From IMG/VR virus record IMGVR_UViG_3300008113_011148, positions 1 through 64,000 of that record: DNA of 64,000 nt. One strand, written 5' to 3'. The notes under the pieces are model-generated. The model saw nothing but the letters and a program-made list of their open reading frames with translations, made no database searches and was not told the DNA's origin. Origin of the DNA: a virus. Both the position numbers and the translations under genes were made by a program. Below are positions 31,362-40,242 of the stretch, piece by piece; within the stretch, counting starts at the first letter, position 1, and each line of letters starts with the position of its first letter.

Positions 31362-32705
31362 TTATTTAAATTTCTTTTTTAATTCGTTTAAATCTTGAAT
31401 ATACATATCCTTTGGATCTGTTTCTTCCATCTTTTGAATCTCTGTTTTCTTTTCAACAAAGTCAGCTTTCAATTTATCAAAAACTTCTTTTGTAAGTGAG
31501 TAGATTGGCATTCTGAGTAGATAGTCATAAGAGTCATCAATTTTATCGAGTGACATTTCTTCTATACCTTTTATAATTTCAGCTTTAGGAACATTATTGA
31601 CTTTTAGTTTTTCATCTAAAATTGCTTTAATAAATTTACCTCTATTTGAAAGAATTTTTAAATCTCTATTCATTCTTTCAAGTAGATAAGCTTTTCTTTT
31701 ATGATAATATTCTAATCTAAAATTAACAAAGTATTTAATTATCTCTTGAGTGCATTCAAATATTTTTAACTTACCAAATTCATCTAATGTTGAAAATATT
31801 TCAGTAGATGATTCTTCTAATTTTAAGAGTTTAACCAATTTTTCATCATCCATTTTTTCTAAATCAGCTCTTGTAAATTTAATAGTATAATCAATATTAT
31901 CTTTACAATTGTCATCATAAGAAACAATTAGTTTATCATCAACTAACTTATCTAAAATATCTTCATACTTTTCATACGTCATCGATGGTGGAAGTTCCGT
32001 TATTTTGACAGTAGATGTATTTGCTCTTACAAACTTTCCTCTAATTATCCATCTTTTTAAATTCTCAGTATCTTGAATGTAATCACCAGTGAATCCATTT
32101 AAGGATGGTTTAATCTCACCTGGTTCTTTTCCACTAAGAACTCTAAGACAGGCATCGATAATAGTTTTAATGTCTCTATTTAATATGTTAGAAGCAAAAC
32201 CTACTGCTATTCCAGATGATCCATTTAATAAAACTGTTGGAACAATAGGAAGAAAATAATGTGGCTCAATTACCTCACCTTCTTCTTCTTTAAAATCTAA
32301 TAGTTCAAAGTCTTTATAAATAAGTCTGAAATTCTCGGATAGTTTAGTTCCGATATAACGAGGAGCACCTGGTTGTGGTGACCTCAAAGAACCAAATTGT
32401 CCTTCTTCTTCTAAAAGAGGAGCATTATTCTTAAATCTTTGAGCCATTGTAATAATGGCATTCGAAAGTGAAGCATCTCCGTGATGGTAAAAACAATCAG
32501 ATGCAACTTTACCACTTAATTGAAATACTTTAAGTGTTTTTTCATTTCCGGTTCTCCAGATTTGGTTAGCAATATGTATAATCTTTCTTTGAGTTGGTTT
32601 GAATCCATCTATTACAGAAGGAATTGCACGACCTTCAATAACATACATTGCAAACTCTTTATACTCATCGGATAAGAATTGTGATATACTTTTTTCTGTC
32701 ATCAT
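31362..32705 (-). CDS. Phage type II DNA topoisomerase, A (cleavage) subunit
   Basis: A 447-residue protein, close to the size of T4 gp52. It starts with the winged-helix part (IPSVIDGFKPTQRKIIHIAN), has YHHGDASL, and the active-site region PGAPRYIGTKLSENFRL, whose Tyr makes the DNA link. The GFASNILNRDIK segment and the C-terminal coiled coil are as in T4-type A subunits; the GyrA beta-pinwheel is absent. The B subunit is at 35837-37681. A 13-nt sequence TTTTACTATATAC occurs before both genes. There are two adjacent ATG codons; the second may be the true start. Confidence 0.9.
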   Translation of the reverse strand: MMTEKSISQFLSDEYKEFAMYVIEGRAIPSVIDGFKPTQRKIIHIANQIWRTGNEKTLKVFQLSGKVASDCFYHHGDASLSNAIITMAQRFKNNAPLLEEEGQFGSLRSPQPGAPRYIGTKLSENFRLIYKDFELLDFKEEEGEVIEPHYFLPIVPTVLLNGSSGIAVGFASNILNRDIKTIIDACLRVLSGKEPGEIKPSLNGFTGDYIQDTENLKRWIIRGKFVRANTSTVKITELPPSMTYEKYEDILDKLVDDKLIVSYDDNCKDNIDYTIKFTRADLEKMDDEKLVKLLKLEESSTEIFSTLDEFGKLKIFECTQEIIKYFVNFRLEYYHKRKAYLLERMNRDLKILSNRGKFIKAILDEKLKVNNVPKAEIIKGIEEMSLDKIDDSYDYLLRMPIYSLTKEVFDKLKADFVEKKTEIQKMEETDPKDMYIQDLNELKKKFK

Positions 32706-32710
32706 AACTC

Positions 32711-32723
32711 GTATATAGTAAAA
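32711..32723 (-). promoter_or_regulatory. TTTTACTATATAC element before topoisomerase A
   Basis: This 13-mer lies 5 nt before the start codon and is repeated exactly before the topoisomerase B gene at 35802-35814. Possible middle-type promoter shared by the two subunits. Confidence 0.4.
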
Positions 32724-32741
32724 ACTTATTTTTGTTTTTAT

Positions 32742-33476
32742 CTAATCTAATATAACAAGTTTGATATCACCACTTAAATCCTCATATAAAAATGAGCAAC
32801 TCTCACAGAAATCACCTGTATTATAGTATGTTTTTTCACCTATTTTTTCAATTGCTGGTGTGTGAATATGACCTATCATAATTGAATCACAATTTACTTC
32901 TTCAACTTTTTTTATTGATAGAATCTTAAAATCATTAATAAATGAAATAGCATTTTTAACTTTCGATTTAAGATATTGTGAAAGTGACCAATATTCCATT
33001 CCAAATACTTTTCTAAGTTTATTATAACATTTATTAATTTTAAAACTCATCTCGTAAGCCCAGTCACCTAAAACATATAAGAAAGGATGTAGTCTAATAA
33101 AGCCATCAAATTGGTCACCATGACAAATATAAATCTTTTCTCCTTTAGATGTCTGATAAAAATACTCATCACAAATAAGAATATCTCCTAAGTTTATATT
33201 ATCTTCTTTTATCAGACCTCTCAAGAAGTAATCGTGGTTTCCTAAAATATAAGTAACTTTAGTTTCTTTTCTGGATGCTCTTAGAATCTTTTGTATTACA
33301 GTAGAATGGTCAGGTTTCCAATAAAACTTTCTTTTGAGTGATGTTAAATCTATAAAATCACCAACTATAACCAACTCTTTAAATTCATAGTCTTTTAGAA
33401 CTTGAAGTAGTTTATCTGCTTGACATTTCGATGTTCCTAAATGAACATCAGATATAAATAATGTTCTAACCTTCAT
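32742..33476 (-). CDS. LpxH-like metallophosphoesterase
   Basis: A 244-residue calcineurin-fold phosphoesterase. Metal-binding motifs: ISDVHLG (D9, H11), VGDFID, LGNHD, CHGDQFDG and IGHIHTP, in the order seen in UDP-2,3-diacylglucosamine hydrolases (LpxH and the Bacteroidota LpxH2-like group). The likely role is hydrolysis of a lipid A precursor or related envelope phosphodiester. Its start overlaps the stop of the upstream glycosyltransferase gene by 11 nt. Host genomes often carry the same two functions side by side, so the pair was probably acquired together. Confidence 0.8.
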   Translation of the reverse strand: MKVRTLFISDVHLGTSKCQADKLLQVLKDYEFKELVIVGDFIDLTSLKRKFYWKPDHSTVIQKILRASRKETKVTYILGNHDYFLRGLIKEDNINLGDILICDEYFYQTSKGEKIYICHGDQFDGFIRLHPFLYVLGDWAYEMSFKINKCYNKLRKVFGMEYWSLSQYLKSKVKNAISFINDFKILSIKKVEEVNCDSIMIGHIHTPAIEKIGEKTYYNTGDFCESCSFLYEDLSGDIKLVILD

Positions 33477-34431
33477 ATATGTTTTTAATTTTTAATAGAA
33501 TATCCTCTATTGGATTTTCCCATTTGTAATCAACTTTTTTGTAATTTACTAGCCAATTTTTTAAGTTAACACTATCAAACTTGTCCGTAAAAACACCCAT
33601 ATGTTTTAATAGTAAAGAATTAGATAATTGTTCATACTGACTTTGAATAGGAATTGACCACAACTTTTTGTTTAATATTAAAGCCTCTGATGTTGTTGAA
33701 AATCCAGATGCTGTTATTACACCACTACAATTAGTTAAATCTTTTTGAAATTTCTCTTTATTTAGTTTTATAACTTTTATATTTTTCGATTCATTTGAGT
33801 GTCCTTCATTAGAATAAACTCTAAATTTATGTTTTTTAAATTCTGATAATTGGTTAAGTATATAATCTAAATTATAAGATGGTAAATAAATTAAAAAGAA
33901 ATTCTTATCATTAATTTCACTATTTAAAAAGTAGTCAGATATAAACGGTTGATAAATAAAATCGTCAAATTTTTCATAGCTAAGTGCAATATACTCATCA
34001 CAAGGTGCAAAATTTCTTATGAATTGCAGTGAGAATATACCTTTAATTTTAGGTGTTTTATTTGATATCAATGAATACTGATTAGCAATTCCTAAAGATT
34101 TCACACCACATCTTTTTGCAGACCAGGCAGATATAGGTTCGAAATCAGATATAACTAAATCATATTCAGTTACATCTTGCATTGAATCCTTTATTAGTTT
34201 TATAATGTTAGCTTGTTTTATTGTTTTTCTCCAGTCAATTGAACCAGATTTATTTGAAAATATTGACAAACCATCAAAGTGTTTATGTTTAAATGGAAGT
34301 TCTAAATTAGAGTTACTACCTGAAGAAAAAATATCAACATCATATCCAACTGACTTTAGTTTATTGATTAGTTCAATTGATCTTGTTATGTGGCCATTGC
34401 CATTAAGTTGAATTCCATATAGAATTTTCAT
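33466..34431 (-). CDS. Glycosyltransferase (MJ1255/VC2487-like, GT-B)
   Basis: A 321-residue GT-B-type protein. The N-terminus LYGIQLNGNGHITRSIEL is the donor-side glycine-rich loop typical of MurG-like and MJ1255-like transferases; DLVISDFEPISAWSAKRCGV follows. The C-terminal half has GVITASGFSTTSEALILNKK, the usual nucleotide-sugar binding region (S-G-x-S-T-x-x-E). It probably transfers a sugar to a lipid or envelope glycan. It is coupled to the LpxH-like gene, which suggests modification of host lipid A or surface sugars, perhaps to block re-infection. Confidence 0.78.
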   Translation of the reverse strand: MKILYGIQLNGNGHITRSIELINKLKSVGYDVDIFSSGSNSNLELPFKHKHFDGLSIFSNKSGSIDWRKTIKQANIIKLIKDSMQDVTEYDLVISDFEPISAWSAKRCGVKSLGIANQYSLISNKTPKIKGIFSLQFIRNFAPCDEYIALSYEKFDDFIYQPFISDYFLNSEINDKNFFLIYLPSYNLDYILNQLSEFKKHKFRVYSNEGHSNESKNIKVIKLNKEKFQKDLTNCSGVITASGFSTTSEALILNKKLWSIPIQSQYEQLSNSLLLKHMGVFTDKFDSVNLKNWLVNYKKVDYKWENPIEDILLKIKNIYEG

Positions 34432-34527
34432 AACTTATTTATTCTGTAAAAAAGTATCTTAGTTTATGGAATCGACTAAAAAATAAAATTATAAAGGATT
34501 TTAAAATGTTAAATTAATATTAAATAA

Positions 34528-34537
34528 TTAATATATA
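34528..34537 (+). promoter_or_regulatory. Late-promoter-like box TTAATATATA
   Basis: A perfect copy, 4 nt before the ATG of the 34542-35237 gene; the whole 17-mer through the ATG equals that at 26160-26176. Confidence 0.5.
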
Positions 34538-34541
34538 GATT

Positions 34542-35237
34542 ATGAAAAGACTTAATAAGTATGACCAGTTTCTTATTTTAGAGAAGTTTGACGATAATTT
34601 CAAAGCTGAATTACAGAGACTTGGTATAACAGATGAAGATGAAATCAATCGTCATCTTTATTTTGCACATAGAGGACACTTATCTGACTATTTACGAACA
34701 CAGGGTAAAGAAATTAAGTTTGGTATGATAAGAGCTCTTTTCTTAGATGCTCAAGTCGCTAAAAAAAGAACAGATTTAAAAGTAGGAATTGTTAAAGCTA
34801 TACATAGAATACTTCCTATGGCACTTGCTCCTTTCTTTCCTATAGCGGCAATATTTGGAATGATATTTGGATCCACCAGAGCATTTAACAAAATATTAGC
34901 TCCGATATTACAAGACTCATCACATTCTTACGAAGGATTTCTAAAAAGTTTTATTGATAGCTCAATGAAAGTGGCTGAAGGTGAGATTCCAGTTAAAGAC
35001 CGTTTTACAAGAGCATTCGTTGTTTCTGATAGATTAGTAGCAGCAATAAGACCAGAAGTCTTACAACAATTCTCTTTTGATTTATCGAATAGAATGTCTA
35101 AGGAAGATCCAGACATGGTTGTTCCAGATAATTATATTGAAAATGAATTAAAAGAATTCTTAAATAGAAATTTCGATGTAAACCCACCAATACCATTAAA
35201 AGGTGATACCAATTGGGATGATATTGAATCGATGTAA
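34542..35237 (+). CDS. Unknown protein with capsid-targeting-like N-terminus and hydrophobic segment
   Basis: A 231-residue protein beginning MKRLNKYDQFLILEKFDD, a member of the N-terminal set (I-L-E at 12-14). A hydrophobic stretch near 88-108 (LPMALAPFFPIAAIFGMIFG) could insert in a membrane, for example at DNA entry or as a core component. The rest is helical and polar. It converges on the next minus gene with 1 nt between them. Function unknown. Confidence 0.6.
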   Translation: MKRLNKYDQFLILEKFDDNFKAELQRLGITDEDEINRHLYFAHRGHLSDYLRTQGKEIKFGMIRALFLDAQVAKKRTDLKVGIVKAIHRILPMALAPFFPIAAIFGMIFGSTRAFNKILAPILQDSSHSYEGFLKSFIDSSMKVAEGEIPVKDRFTRAFVVSDRLVAAIRPEVLQQFSFDLSNRMSKEDPDMVVPDNYIENELKEFLNRNFDVNPPIPLKGDTNWDDIESM

Positions 35238-35238
35238 A

Positions 35239-35739
35239 TTAACAAACAGGTAATTTCCAACCAGGACAATTACCATTTACTAAACCCTCTGATTCTACTA
35301 ACAAATTTTCATCGATTATATAAGCTAGTAAATTACCATTTAAATCGGTAGCTGGTTGCTGACCAAGTGAATCATAGTATAAATTACAATCAACGGCATC
35401 ATAGTATAATTTACCATCTAAATCAGTTGATTGGTTTTGTAAATAATAATCACATAAATTGGTCGGTGAATTAAAAACTTTATAATTTAACTCTCTGGCT
35501 ACTATTCTTGAGAAATTATTAATACCAGCATTAGTATCTTCGACTGTGCAATTTATAACCAATGGTCTTACGGTAACGTTACCAGGAATTAAGACAATTT
35601 TATTTCCATCAAAATTTATAGAAAGAATACTACCCGATGAAATTGAAAAATTATTCGATTCTGAGGATGAATTTATATTCTTTTCGAACAATAAAGTAAT
35701 CTCACCATCTGCTTCGTAACATTTAACTAAACTATTCAT
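35239..35739 (-). CDS. Unknown beta-rich protein with YYDxxDCNLYYDS repeats
   Basis: A 166-residue protein. The first half is beta-rich (ITLLFEKNINSSSESNNFSI, VLIPGNVTVRPLVINC). The second half repeats a short [TD]DL-[DN]-G-[KN]-L-x-Y unit (about 110-118 and 132-140) between Tyr/Asp-rich turns and ends with CPGWKLPVC. No signal peptide. It may be a virion surface or tail-associated protein, by composition only. An ATAATATATA-like run lies about 20 nt upstream. Confidence 0.5.
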   Translation of the reverse strand: MNSLVKCYEADGEITLLFEKNINSSSESNNFSISSGSILSINFDGNKIVLIPGNVTVRPLVINCTVEDTNAGINNFSRIVARELNYKVFNSPTNLCDYYLQNQSTDLDGKLYYDAVDCNLYYDSLGQQPATDLNGNLLAYIIDENLLVESEGLVNGNCPGWKLPVC

Positions 35740-35801
35740 AATTACTATTTTTTTGTTATATATATTATAGTCAATTTATTTCGTATAAAACAATTTTTGA
35801 C

Positions 35802-35814
35802 TTTTACTATATAC
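35802..35814 (+). promoter_or_regulatory. TTTTACTATATAC element before topoisomerase B
   Basis: The same 13-mer as before the topoisomerase A gene (32711-32723), here 22 nt before the ATG. Confidence 0.4.
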
Positions 35815-35836
35815 ATTCTAAAAATTAAAAAAAAAT

Positions 35837-37681
35837 ATGTCACTTGATAAGAAGTTTCAGAAACTTGACGATATTGAACATGTAATTTTAAGACCTGGTA
35901 TGTATATCGGTTCAATCAAACCACATACTTCTAACAAATGGTTAATTTCAGAAGAAGGTGTTCAACTAAAAGAAGTAACTTATAATCCTGGCTTTTTAAA
36001 GATATTTGATGAGATTATCACTAACTCGGTTGATGAGTCTAAAAGAAAAGGAAGTAAATTAAATTCAATTAAAGTAACTATAGATAGAAGTACAAATACA
36101 ATTACCATTTGGGATAATGGTGGAATTCCTGTTGTCAAACACACTGAACACAAAGAATGGATTCCAGAAATGATATTTTCGAATCTAAAAGCTGGTTCTA
36201 ACTTTGATGATTCAGAAGCCAGAAGTTGGGCAGGAACTAATGGTGTTGGTTCTACTTTGACAAATATCTATTCAAAAAGATTTACTATTTCAACTTGTGA
36301 TGGTAAAAATAATTTCACTCAAACTTTCTCAAATAATATGAGAGAAAGAACAGAGCCAATAATTAGTGCTTCTAAAAAAGGATACACAGAGATTTCATTT
36401 ATGACTGATTTTGAAAAGTTTGCACTAACAGGAATAGATGATGACCATTTTAAAATGTTAGAGAAAAGAGTTTATGATTTAGCAGCTTGTAATACACATC
36501 TTAAAATACACTTCAATGGAAAACTGCTCTCATTTAATTCATTTGAAGATTACATAAAATTATATGTCAAAGATTATTTCTTTGAATCATCTAAAGATAA
36601 AAATTGGTCTTTTGGAATTGCTCTTTCCGATAATGGATTTCAACAAGTAAGTTTTGCCAACTCAACAGAGACATATGATGGTGGAACTCATGTTGATTAT
36701 ATTATGAATCAAATAGTTGTATCTCTAAGAGAATTCTTTATGAAAAAACATAAAGTAGATGTAAAGCCATCCGAATTAAAGCAACATATGTTTCTTTTCT
36801 TAGACTCAACTATAATTAATCCATCATTTTCTTCTCAAACAAAAGAGAAACTAATTACAGAAGTTAAAGACTTTGGTTCAACTTATGAGGTTCCAAATAA
36901 ATTAATCCAATCTATTCTTAAATCTGAGATTGTCAATTCTATTTTAGACTGGATTCAACAAAAGAAAAGTGCTGAAGACTCAAAACTTCAAAGAGAATTA
37001 AATAAAAAGTTATCTAAAATCAAAGTTGAAAAACTAATTGATGCTAAAGGAAAAGATCGTTGGAAATGTTCCATTGGATTATTCGAGGGAGACTCCGCTA
37101 TTTCAGCTTTTAGAAAATACAGGACTCCGGAGACGATGGGTGCTTTTGCACTTAAAGGAAAGTTTGTTAATGTATCTGAGATGACTAATCAAAAACTGGT
37201 TGGAAATGATGAAGTGGTTAATTTGATGGCGGCAATTGGACTAAAGTTAGGTCAAGAGATAGATTTAAAATCTCTGAGATATGGTCGAATTCTTTTTTAT
37301 GTGGATGCTGATGTCGATGGTAATTCAATTGCTGGACTTTTGATTAACTTCTTTCATAAATACTGGCCAGATATGTTTGAAAGAAAAATGATTTGGAAAG
37401 TAGAAACTCCTATTGTTGTAGCAATACCGAAACAAAAAGGTAAAAAGAAAATTCTTTTTTACTCACAGACTGAATACAATGAATGGGAAAGTAAGAATGA
37501 TCCAAAACAATATGAGATTAAGTATAAAAAAGGTTTGGCAGCTCTTGTCGATGATGAATATCAAGATATCATTAATTCACCAAGAATGACAATGATTACA
37601 AAAGATGAGGCTTCTAAATCATCACTTGATGTTTGGTTCGGAAAGAATTCAGACTTAAGAAAAGTAGAATTATTGAAATGA
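35837..37681 (+). CDS. Phage type II DNA topoisomerase, B (ATPase/Toprim) subunit
   Basis: A 614-residue subunit that joins in one chain what T4 splits into gp39 and gp60. GHKL ATPase motifs: DEIITNSVDES, IWDNGGIPV and GTNGVGSTLTN (about 55-150); transducer domain; Toprim domain with LFEGDSAISAF (catalytic Glu) and FYVDADVDGNSIAG (metal-binding Asp pair). It partners with the 447-residue A subunit. Its stop overlaps the ATG of the next gene (ATGA), so it leads the long plus-strand operon that ends at the terminator at 43691. Confidence 0.92.
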   Translation: MSLDKKFQKLDDIEHVILRPGMYIGSIKPHTSNKWLISEEGVQLKEVTYNPGFLKIFDEIITNSVDESKRKGSKLNSIKVTIDRSTNTITIWDNGGIPVVKHTEHKEWIPEMIFSNLKAGSNFDDSEARSWAGTNGVGSTLTNIYSKRFTISTCDGKNNFTQTFSNNMRERTEPIISASKKGYTEISFMTDFEKFALTGIDDDHFKMLEKRVYDLAACNTHLKIHFNGKLLSFNSFEDYIKLYVKDYFFESSKDKNWSFGIALSDNGFQQVSFANSTETYDGGTHVDYIMNQIVVSLREFFMKKHKVDVKPSELKQHMFLFLDSTIINPSFSSQTKEKLITEVKDFGSTYEVPNKLIQSILKSEIVNSILDWIQQKKSAEDSKLQRELNKKLSKIKVEKLIDAKGKDRWKCSIGLFEGDSAISAFRKYRTPETMGAFALKGKFVNVSEMTNQKLVGNDEVVNLMAAIGLKLGQEIDLKSLRYGRILFYVDADVDGNSIAGLLINFFHKYWPDMFERKMIWKVETPIVVAIPKQKGKKKILFYSQTEYNEWESKNDPKQYEIKYKKGLAALVDDEYQDIINSPRMTMITKDEASKSSLDVWFGKNSDLRKVELLK

Positions 37682-37964
37682 AAATTACAATAAAAAAAAT
37701 CGGTTTAGAATCAAAAGACCAACTTATTCGTTTCGACAAATCTTTTGAAATTATAGACGATTTAAATCACCGATACGATTGGAGTTTTGAAGATGGAACT
37801 TGCTTATTGTATAAAGCACCAAAGAACTTATTGACAATAAATACTTGGGTCGAGAATACTGGGCTAAGTTTATAAGTAGGTCAAGAATAGATGGTGGTCC
37901 AATTTTCATTATAGATACTTTACAAGTAGAAAGAGATGAGAAGATTTCGGAAATTCTAAAATAA
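37679..37964 (+). pseudogene. Frameshifted gene of the C-terminal-tail set
   Basis: The frame from ATG 37679 (ITIKKIGLESKDQLIRFDK) stops at 37875. A second frame open from 37815 continues as DNKYLGREYWAKFISRSRID and ends ERDEKISEILK at 37964, the shared C-terminal tail. Joining the two near AAAG at 37821-37824 by one added A gives a natural reading (KAPKELIDNKYLG). So this is one gene of about 95 residues with a -1 change: a real mutation, a sequencing error in a short A run, or programmed frameshifting. No classical slippery heptamer is seen. Confidence 0.7.
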
Positions 37965-37968
37965 ATCT

Positions 37969-37976
37969 TATATTTG
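37969..37976 (+). promoter_or_regulatory. Bacteroidota-type -7 box TATATTTG
   Basis: TAnnTTTG match, 5 nt before the ATG at 37982; it gives the rest of the operon a possible internal promoter. Confidence 0.5.
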
Positions 37977-37981
37977 CGATT

Positions 37982-38308
37982 ATGAGAGGTCGTGCCTGGC
38001 GGAGACATATCGAGGAAAAAGTAATTGTAAGTCGTCTAAAAAGACATACACAAGGTTATAGATATTGGTATTCAGAGGATGCTAACAAGAATTATTTTAA
38101 AAAAGTTATTATAGTTGATTTTTTAGAAAAGAAGGATTACTTTGATTCTAAGACAATTACTACACCTATGTGGGATTCAAAAAATAAAGTAAAGTATTCA
38201 CCAAATAGAAATAAACCTTACTATAGGGATGGTAAAAAAAGATTTGATACAAGAGAATATAATAAGACTTTTTTTCACAAAATATTAAAAGAAAATGGAC
38301 TTAAATAA
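37982..38308 (+). CDS. Unknown basic protein (RGRAWRR type)
   Basis: A 108-residue basic protein starting MRGRAWRRHIEEKVIVSRLK, followed by Tyr/Lys/Asp-rich segments (YRYWYSEDANKNYFKK). The RGRAWRRH start recalls a small conserved group in Bacteroidota genomes and mobile elements, of unknown function. The charge suggests nucleic-acid binding. It overlaps the next gene by 14 nt. Confidence 0.55.
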   Translation: MRGRAWRRHIEEKVIVSRLKRHTQGYRYWYSEDANKNYFKKVIIVDFLEKKDYFDSKTITTPMWDSKNKVKYSPNRNKPYYRDGKKRFDTREYNKTFFHKILKENGLK

Positions 38309-38816
38309 GATAATGCCTAATGGTGATAGTTGGTCTTTTTCGAAAGGTATCATCTATTTTAAAAAAATACAAAAAATTCCAATTTGTATTTTAATAGATG
38401 ACGTTCCACATATTATTTTAGAGAATAAAATTCCCAAAAGAGTATTAGAATTAACTAAAAACTTTATGAAAAGTGGCCAGGAGTTTTACTTTACTACGCC
38501 ACTTGCGACTAATCCCTCTGGAGTGATTGATTTTAAAAATGAAGTAATAAGAAGTTATTTATACTCTTATGCTAATACTAAATTTTTTGTTGGTTTCAAA
38601 AAAATTAACTTTGACCTAATAAAGAATCTAATAGATTGGTCTGAAAAAAATGATGCTTGGTATCTTGTGAAATCGAAATATGATGAGATAAATAAAAAAA
38701 TACAGAAATCTTACTACGATTATTATCAACAAAAGGATCTTTATGATTATGATTATGAAATCAGAGAAGAATTCAGAACTCTTTGGAGAGAAATTCAAAT
38801 AAATAAAATTATATAA
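38295..38816 (+). CDS. Unknown protein of the C-terminal-tail set
   Basis: A 173-residue protein (MPNGDSWSFSKGIIYFKKIQ, then PICILIDDVPHIIL). The second half is helical with many Tyr, Asp and Lys residues. It ends LWREIQINKII, a member of the shared tail. No domain recognised. Confidence 0.55.
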   Translation: MDLNKIMPNGDSWSFSKGIIYFKKIQKIPICILIDDVPHIILENKIPKRVLELTKNFMKSGQEFYFTTPLATNPSGVIDFKNEVIRSYLYSYANTKFFVGFKKINFDLIKNLIDWSEKNDAWYLVKSKYDEINKKIQKSYYDYYQQKDLYDYDYEIREEFRTLWREIQINKII

Positions 38817-38845
38817 ACTTTCCAATCATTGTTTATAAAATGCTT

Positions 38846-39208
38846 ATGGCTAAAAAACAAACATCATTAAATATCCCTTCTGGGGTATTAGGAATTACTG
38901 GATCATCGTCAAATACATCGGCCACAATTTCTGGAACAAGTTTAGTTTATAATGGATCATCATTTACAATAGGAGTTTCAAAAACGACTTATTATATTTT
39001 AGGAGAAGATGTTGAAATTTCAAATAGTGGTCCTTATAGAGATTCGAATTTAATAACTAATATTGCTATACTAAATGTTTTAGGAAAACCTTTTCTGGAT
39101 GAATTACATAAAAATAATACCTTCTTTCCATCTGAAATTGAAGATTATTTAGAAAAGAAATTTAAGTGGTTAGAAAGAGATAAGAAAATAGATGACATCA
39201 TAAACTAA
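38846..39208 (+). CDS. Unknown protein of the C-terminal-tail set, Ser/Thr-rich start
   Basis: A 120-residue protein from ATG 38846 (an in-frame ATG at 38840 adds two residues). The first 50 residues are Ser/Thr/Gly-rich (SGVLGITGSSSNTSATISGT), the middle has KTTYYILGEDVEIS, and the end LERDKKIDDIIN fits the shared tail. Function unknown. Confidence 0.55.
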   Translation: MAKKQTSLNIPSGVLGITGSSSNTSATISGTSLVYNGSSFTIGVSKTTYYILGEDVEISNSGPYRDSNLITNIAILNVLGKPFLDELHKNNTFFPSEIEDYLEKKFKWLERDKKIDDIIN

Positions 39209-39248
39209 AAATAAATAAATCCATATAATTAAAAAATAATAAATTTTA

Positions 39249-40226
39249 ATGTTATGTGATTTAATAATTGATGGAAACTATATTTTAAGTAGACTAGTTT
39301 TCACACTACACAAAAACAATTTACTTTTTGGCGCACTACATAAATCGTTAGATAACACCATAGGTAATTACAGAAAATGGTATCCGTTTTCTAACATTTA
39401 TTTAGTATCAGATTCTAAAGAGAAATCTTGGAGAAAACAATTAACAGGTAACTATAAATCTAACAGAAAAAAGGACTCTGATATAGATTGGAATTTTGTT
39501 TATACCGCTTATTCAGAGTTTAAAGAATCATTAGTGGGTGTGAAAGTACTTGAAGCACCTCATGTCGAGGGTGATGATTGGATTTCGTTCCTTTGCCATA
39601 AAGCTAATTTAGAAAGTCGTTCTACTATAATAGTTTCAAATGATTATGATATTAAACAAATTGTTAAATTTAACCTGGAACCTCTTTGGATAAATATTAT
39701 GACAAATGAGATGTATAATAAAGAAAAATTATTTTTGCCAAAAAATTATCAAATTTTTCTAAATTCAGTATCTAGATTGAACAATCATGATATATTCAAT
39801 CTCAATGATAATACCGACTTTTTAAAGCTTATGGATAGATTTACTAATAAATATGAAATCAATGAGATAGATTCTACTGAATCGCTTTTAATAAAACTTA
39901 TATCTGGTGATAAAAGTGACAACATAAATTCAGTTTGGTCACAAGTAAAGAATGGTAAAAAAAGAGGAATCGGAGAAAAAGGTGCCAAGACCATTTATGA
40001 TGACTATTTGATTGAGTTTGGTGAAATTAATTTGAAAGATCCTGATTTGTATGAAAATATAGCTGATTTAATTTGTGAAAAAAAGAAAATTAGTAAAACT
40101 CAAATTGAAAGTATCGTAGAAAATTTACTTGAGAATGTAAAGCTTATAGATTTAAGAATTGAAAATATTCCAGATGAAATTATTGATAAAATGGAGGAAA
40201 AGTATATTAATACCATAAGGTCTTAA
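39249..40226 (+). CDS. T4 RNase H-like 5'-3' flap nuclease
   Basis: A 325-residue FEN/PIN-fold nuclease, near the size of T4 RNase H (305). Acidic metal-binding residues sit in LIIDGNYILS (D8), LVSDSKEKSWRK, HVEGDDWISF and VSNDYDIKQ; the helix-hairpin-helix region follows LISGDKSDNINSVW (GDKSDN is the classic motif). It would remove RNA primers and 5' flaps on the lagging strand during phage replication. It lies in the plus-strand operon behind the topoisomerase B gene. Confidence 0.85.
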   Translation: MLCDLIIDGNYILSRLVFTLHKNNLLFGALHKSLDNTIGNYRKWYPFSNIYLVSDSKEKSWRKQLTGNYKSNRKKDSDIDWNFVYTAYSEFKESLVGVKVLEAPHVEGDDWISFLCHKANLESRSTIIVSNDYDIKQIVKFNLEPLWINIMTNEMYNKEKLFLPKNYQIFLNSVSRLNNHDIFNLNDNTDFLKLMDRFTNKYEINEIDSTESLLIKLISGDKSDNINSVWSQVKNGKKRGIGEKGAKTIYDDYLIEFGEINLKDPDLYENIADLICEKKKISKTQIESIVENLLENVKLIDLRIENIPDEIIDKMEEKYINTIRS

Positions 40227-40242
40227 AAAATAAAAAAAATGA

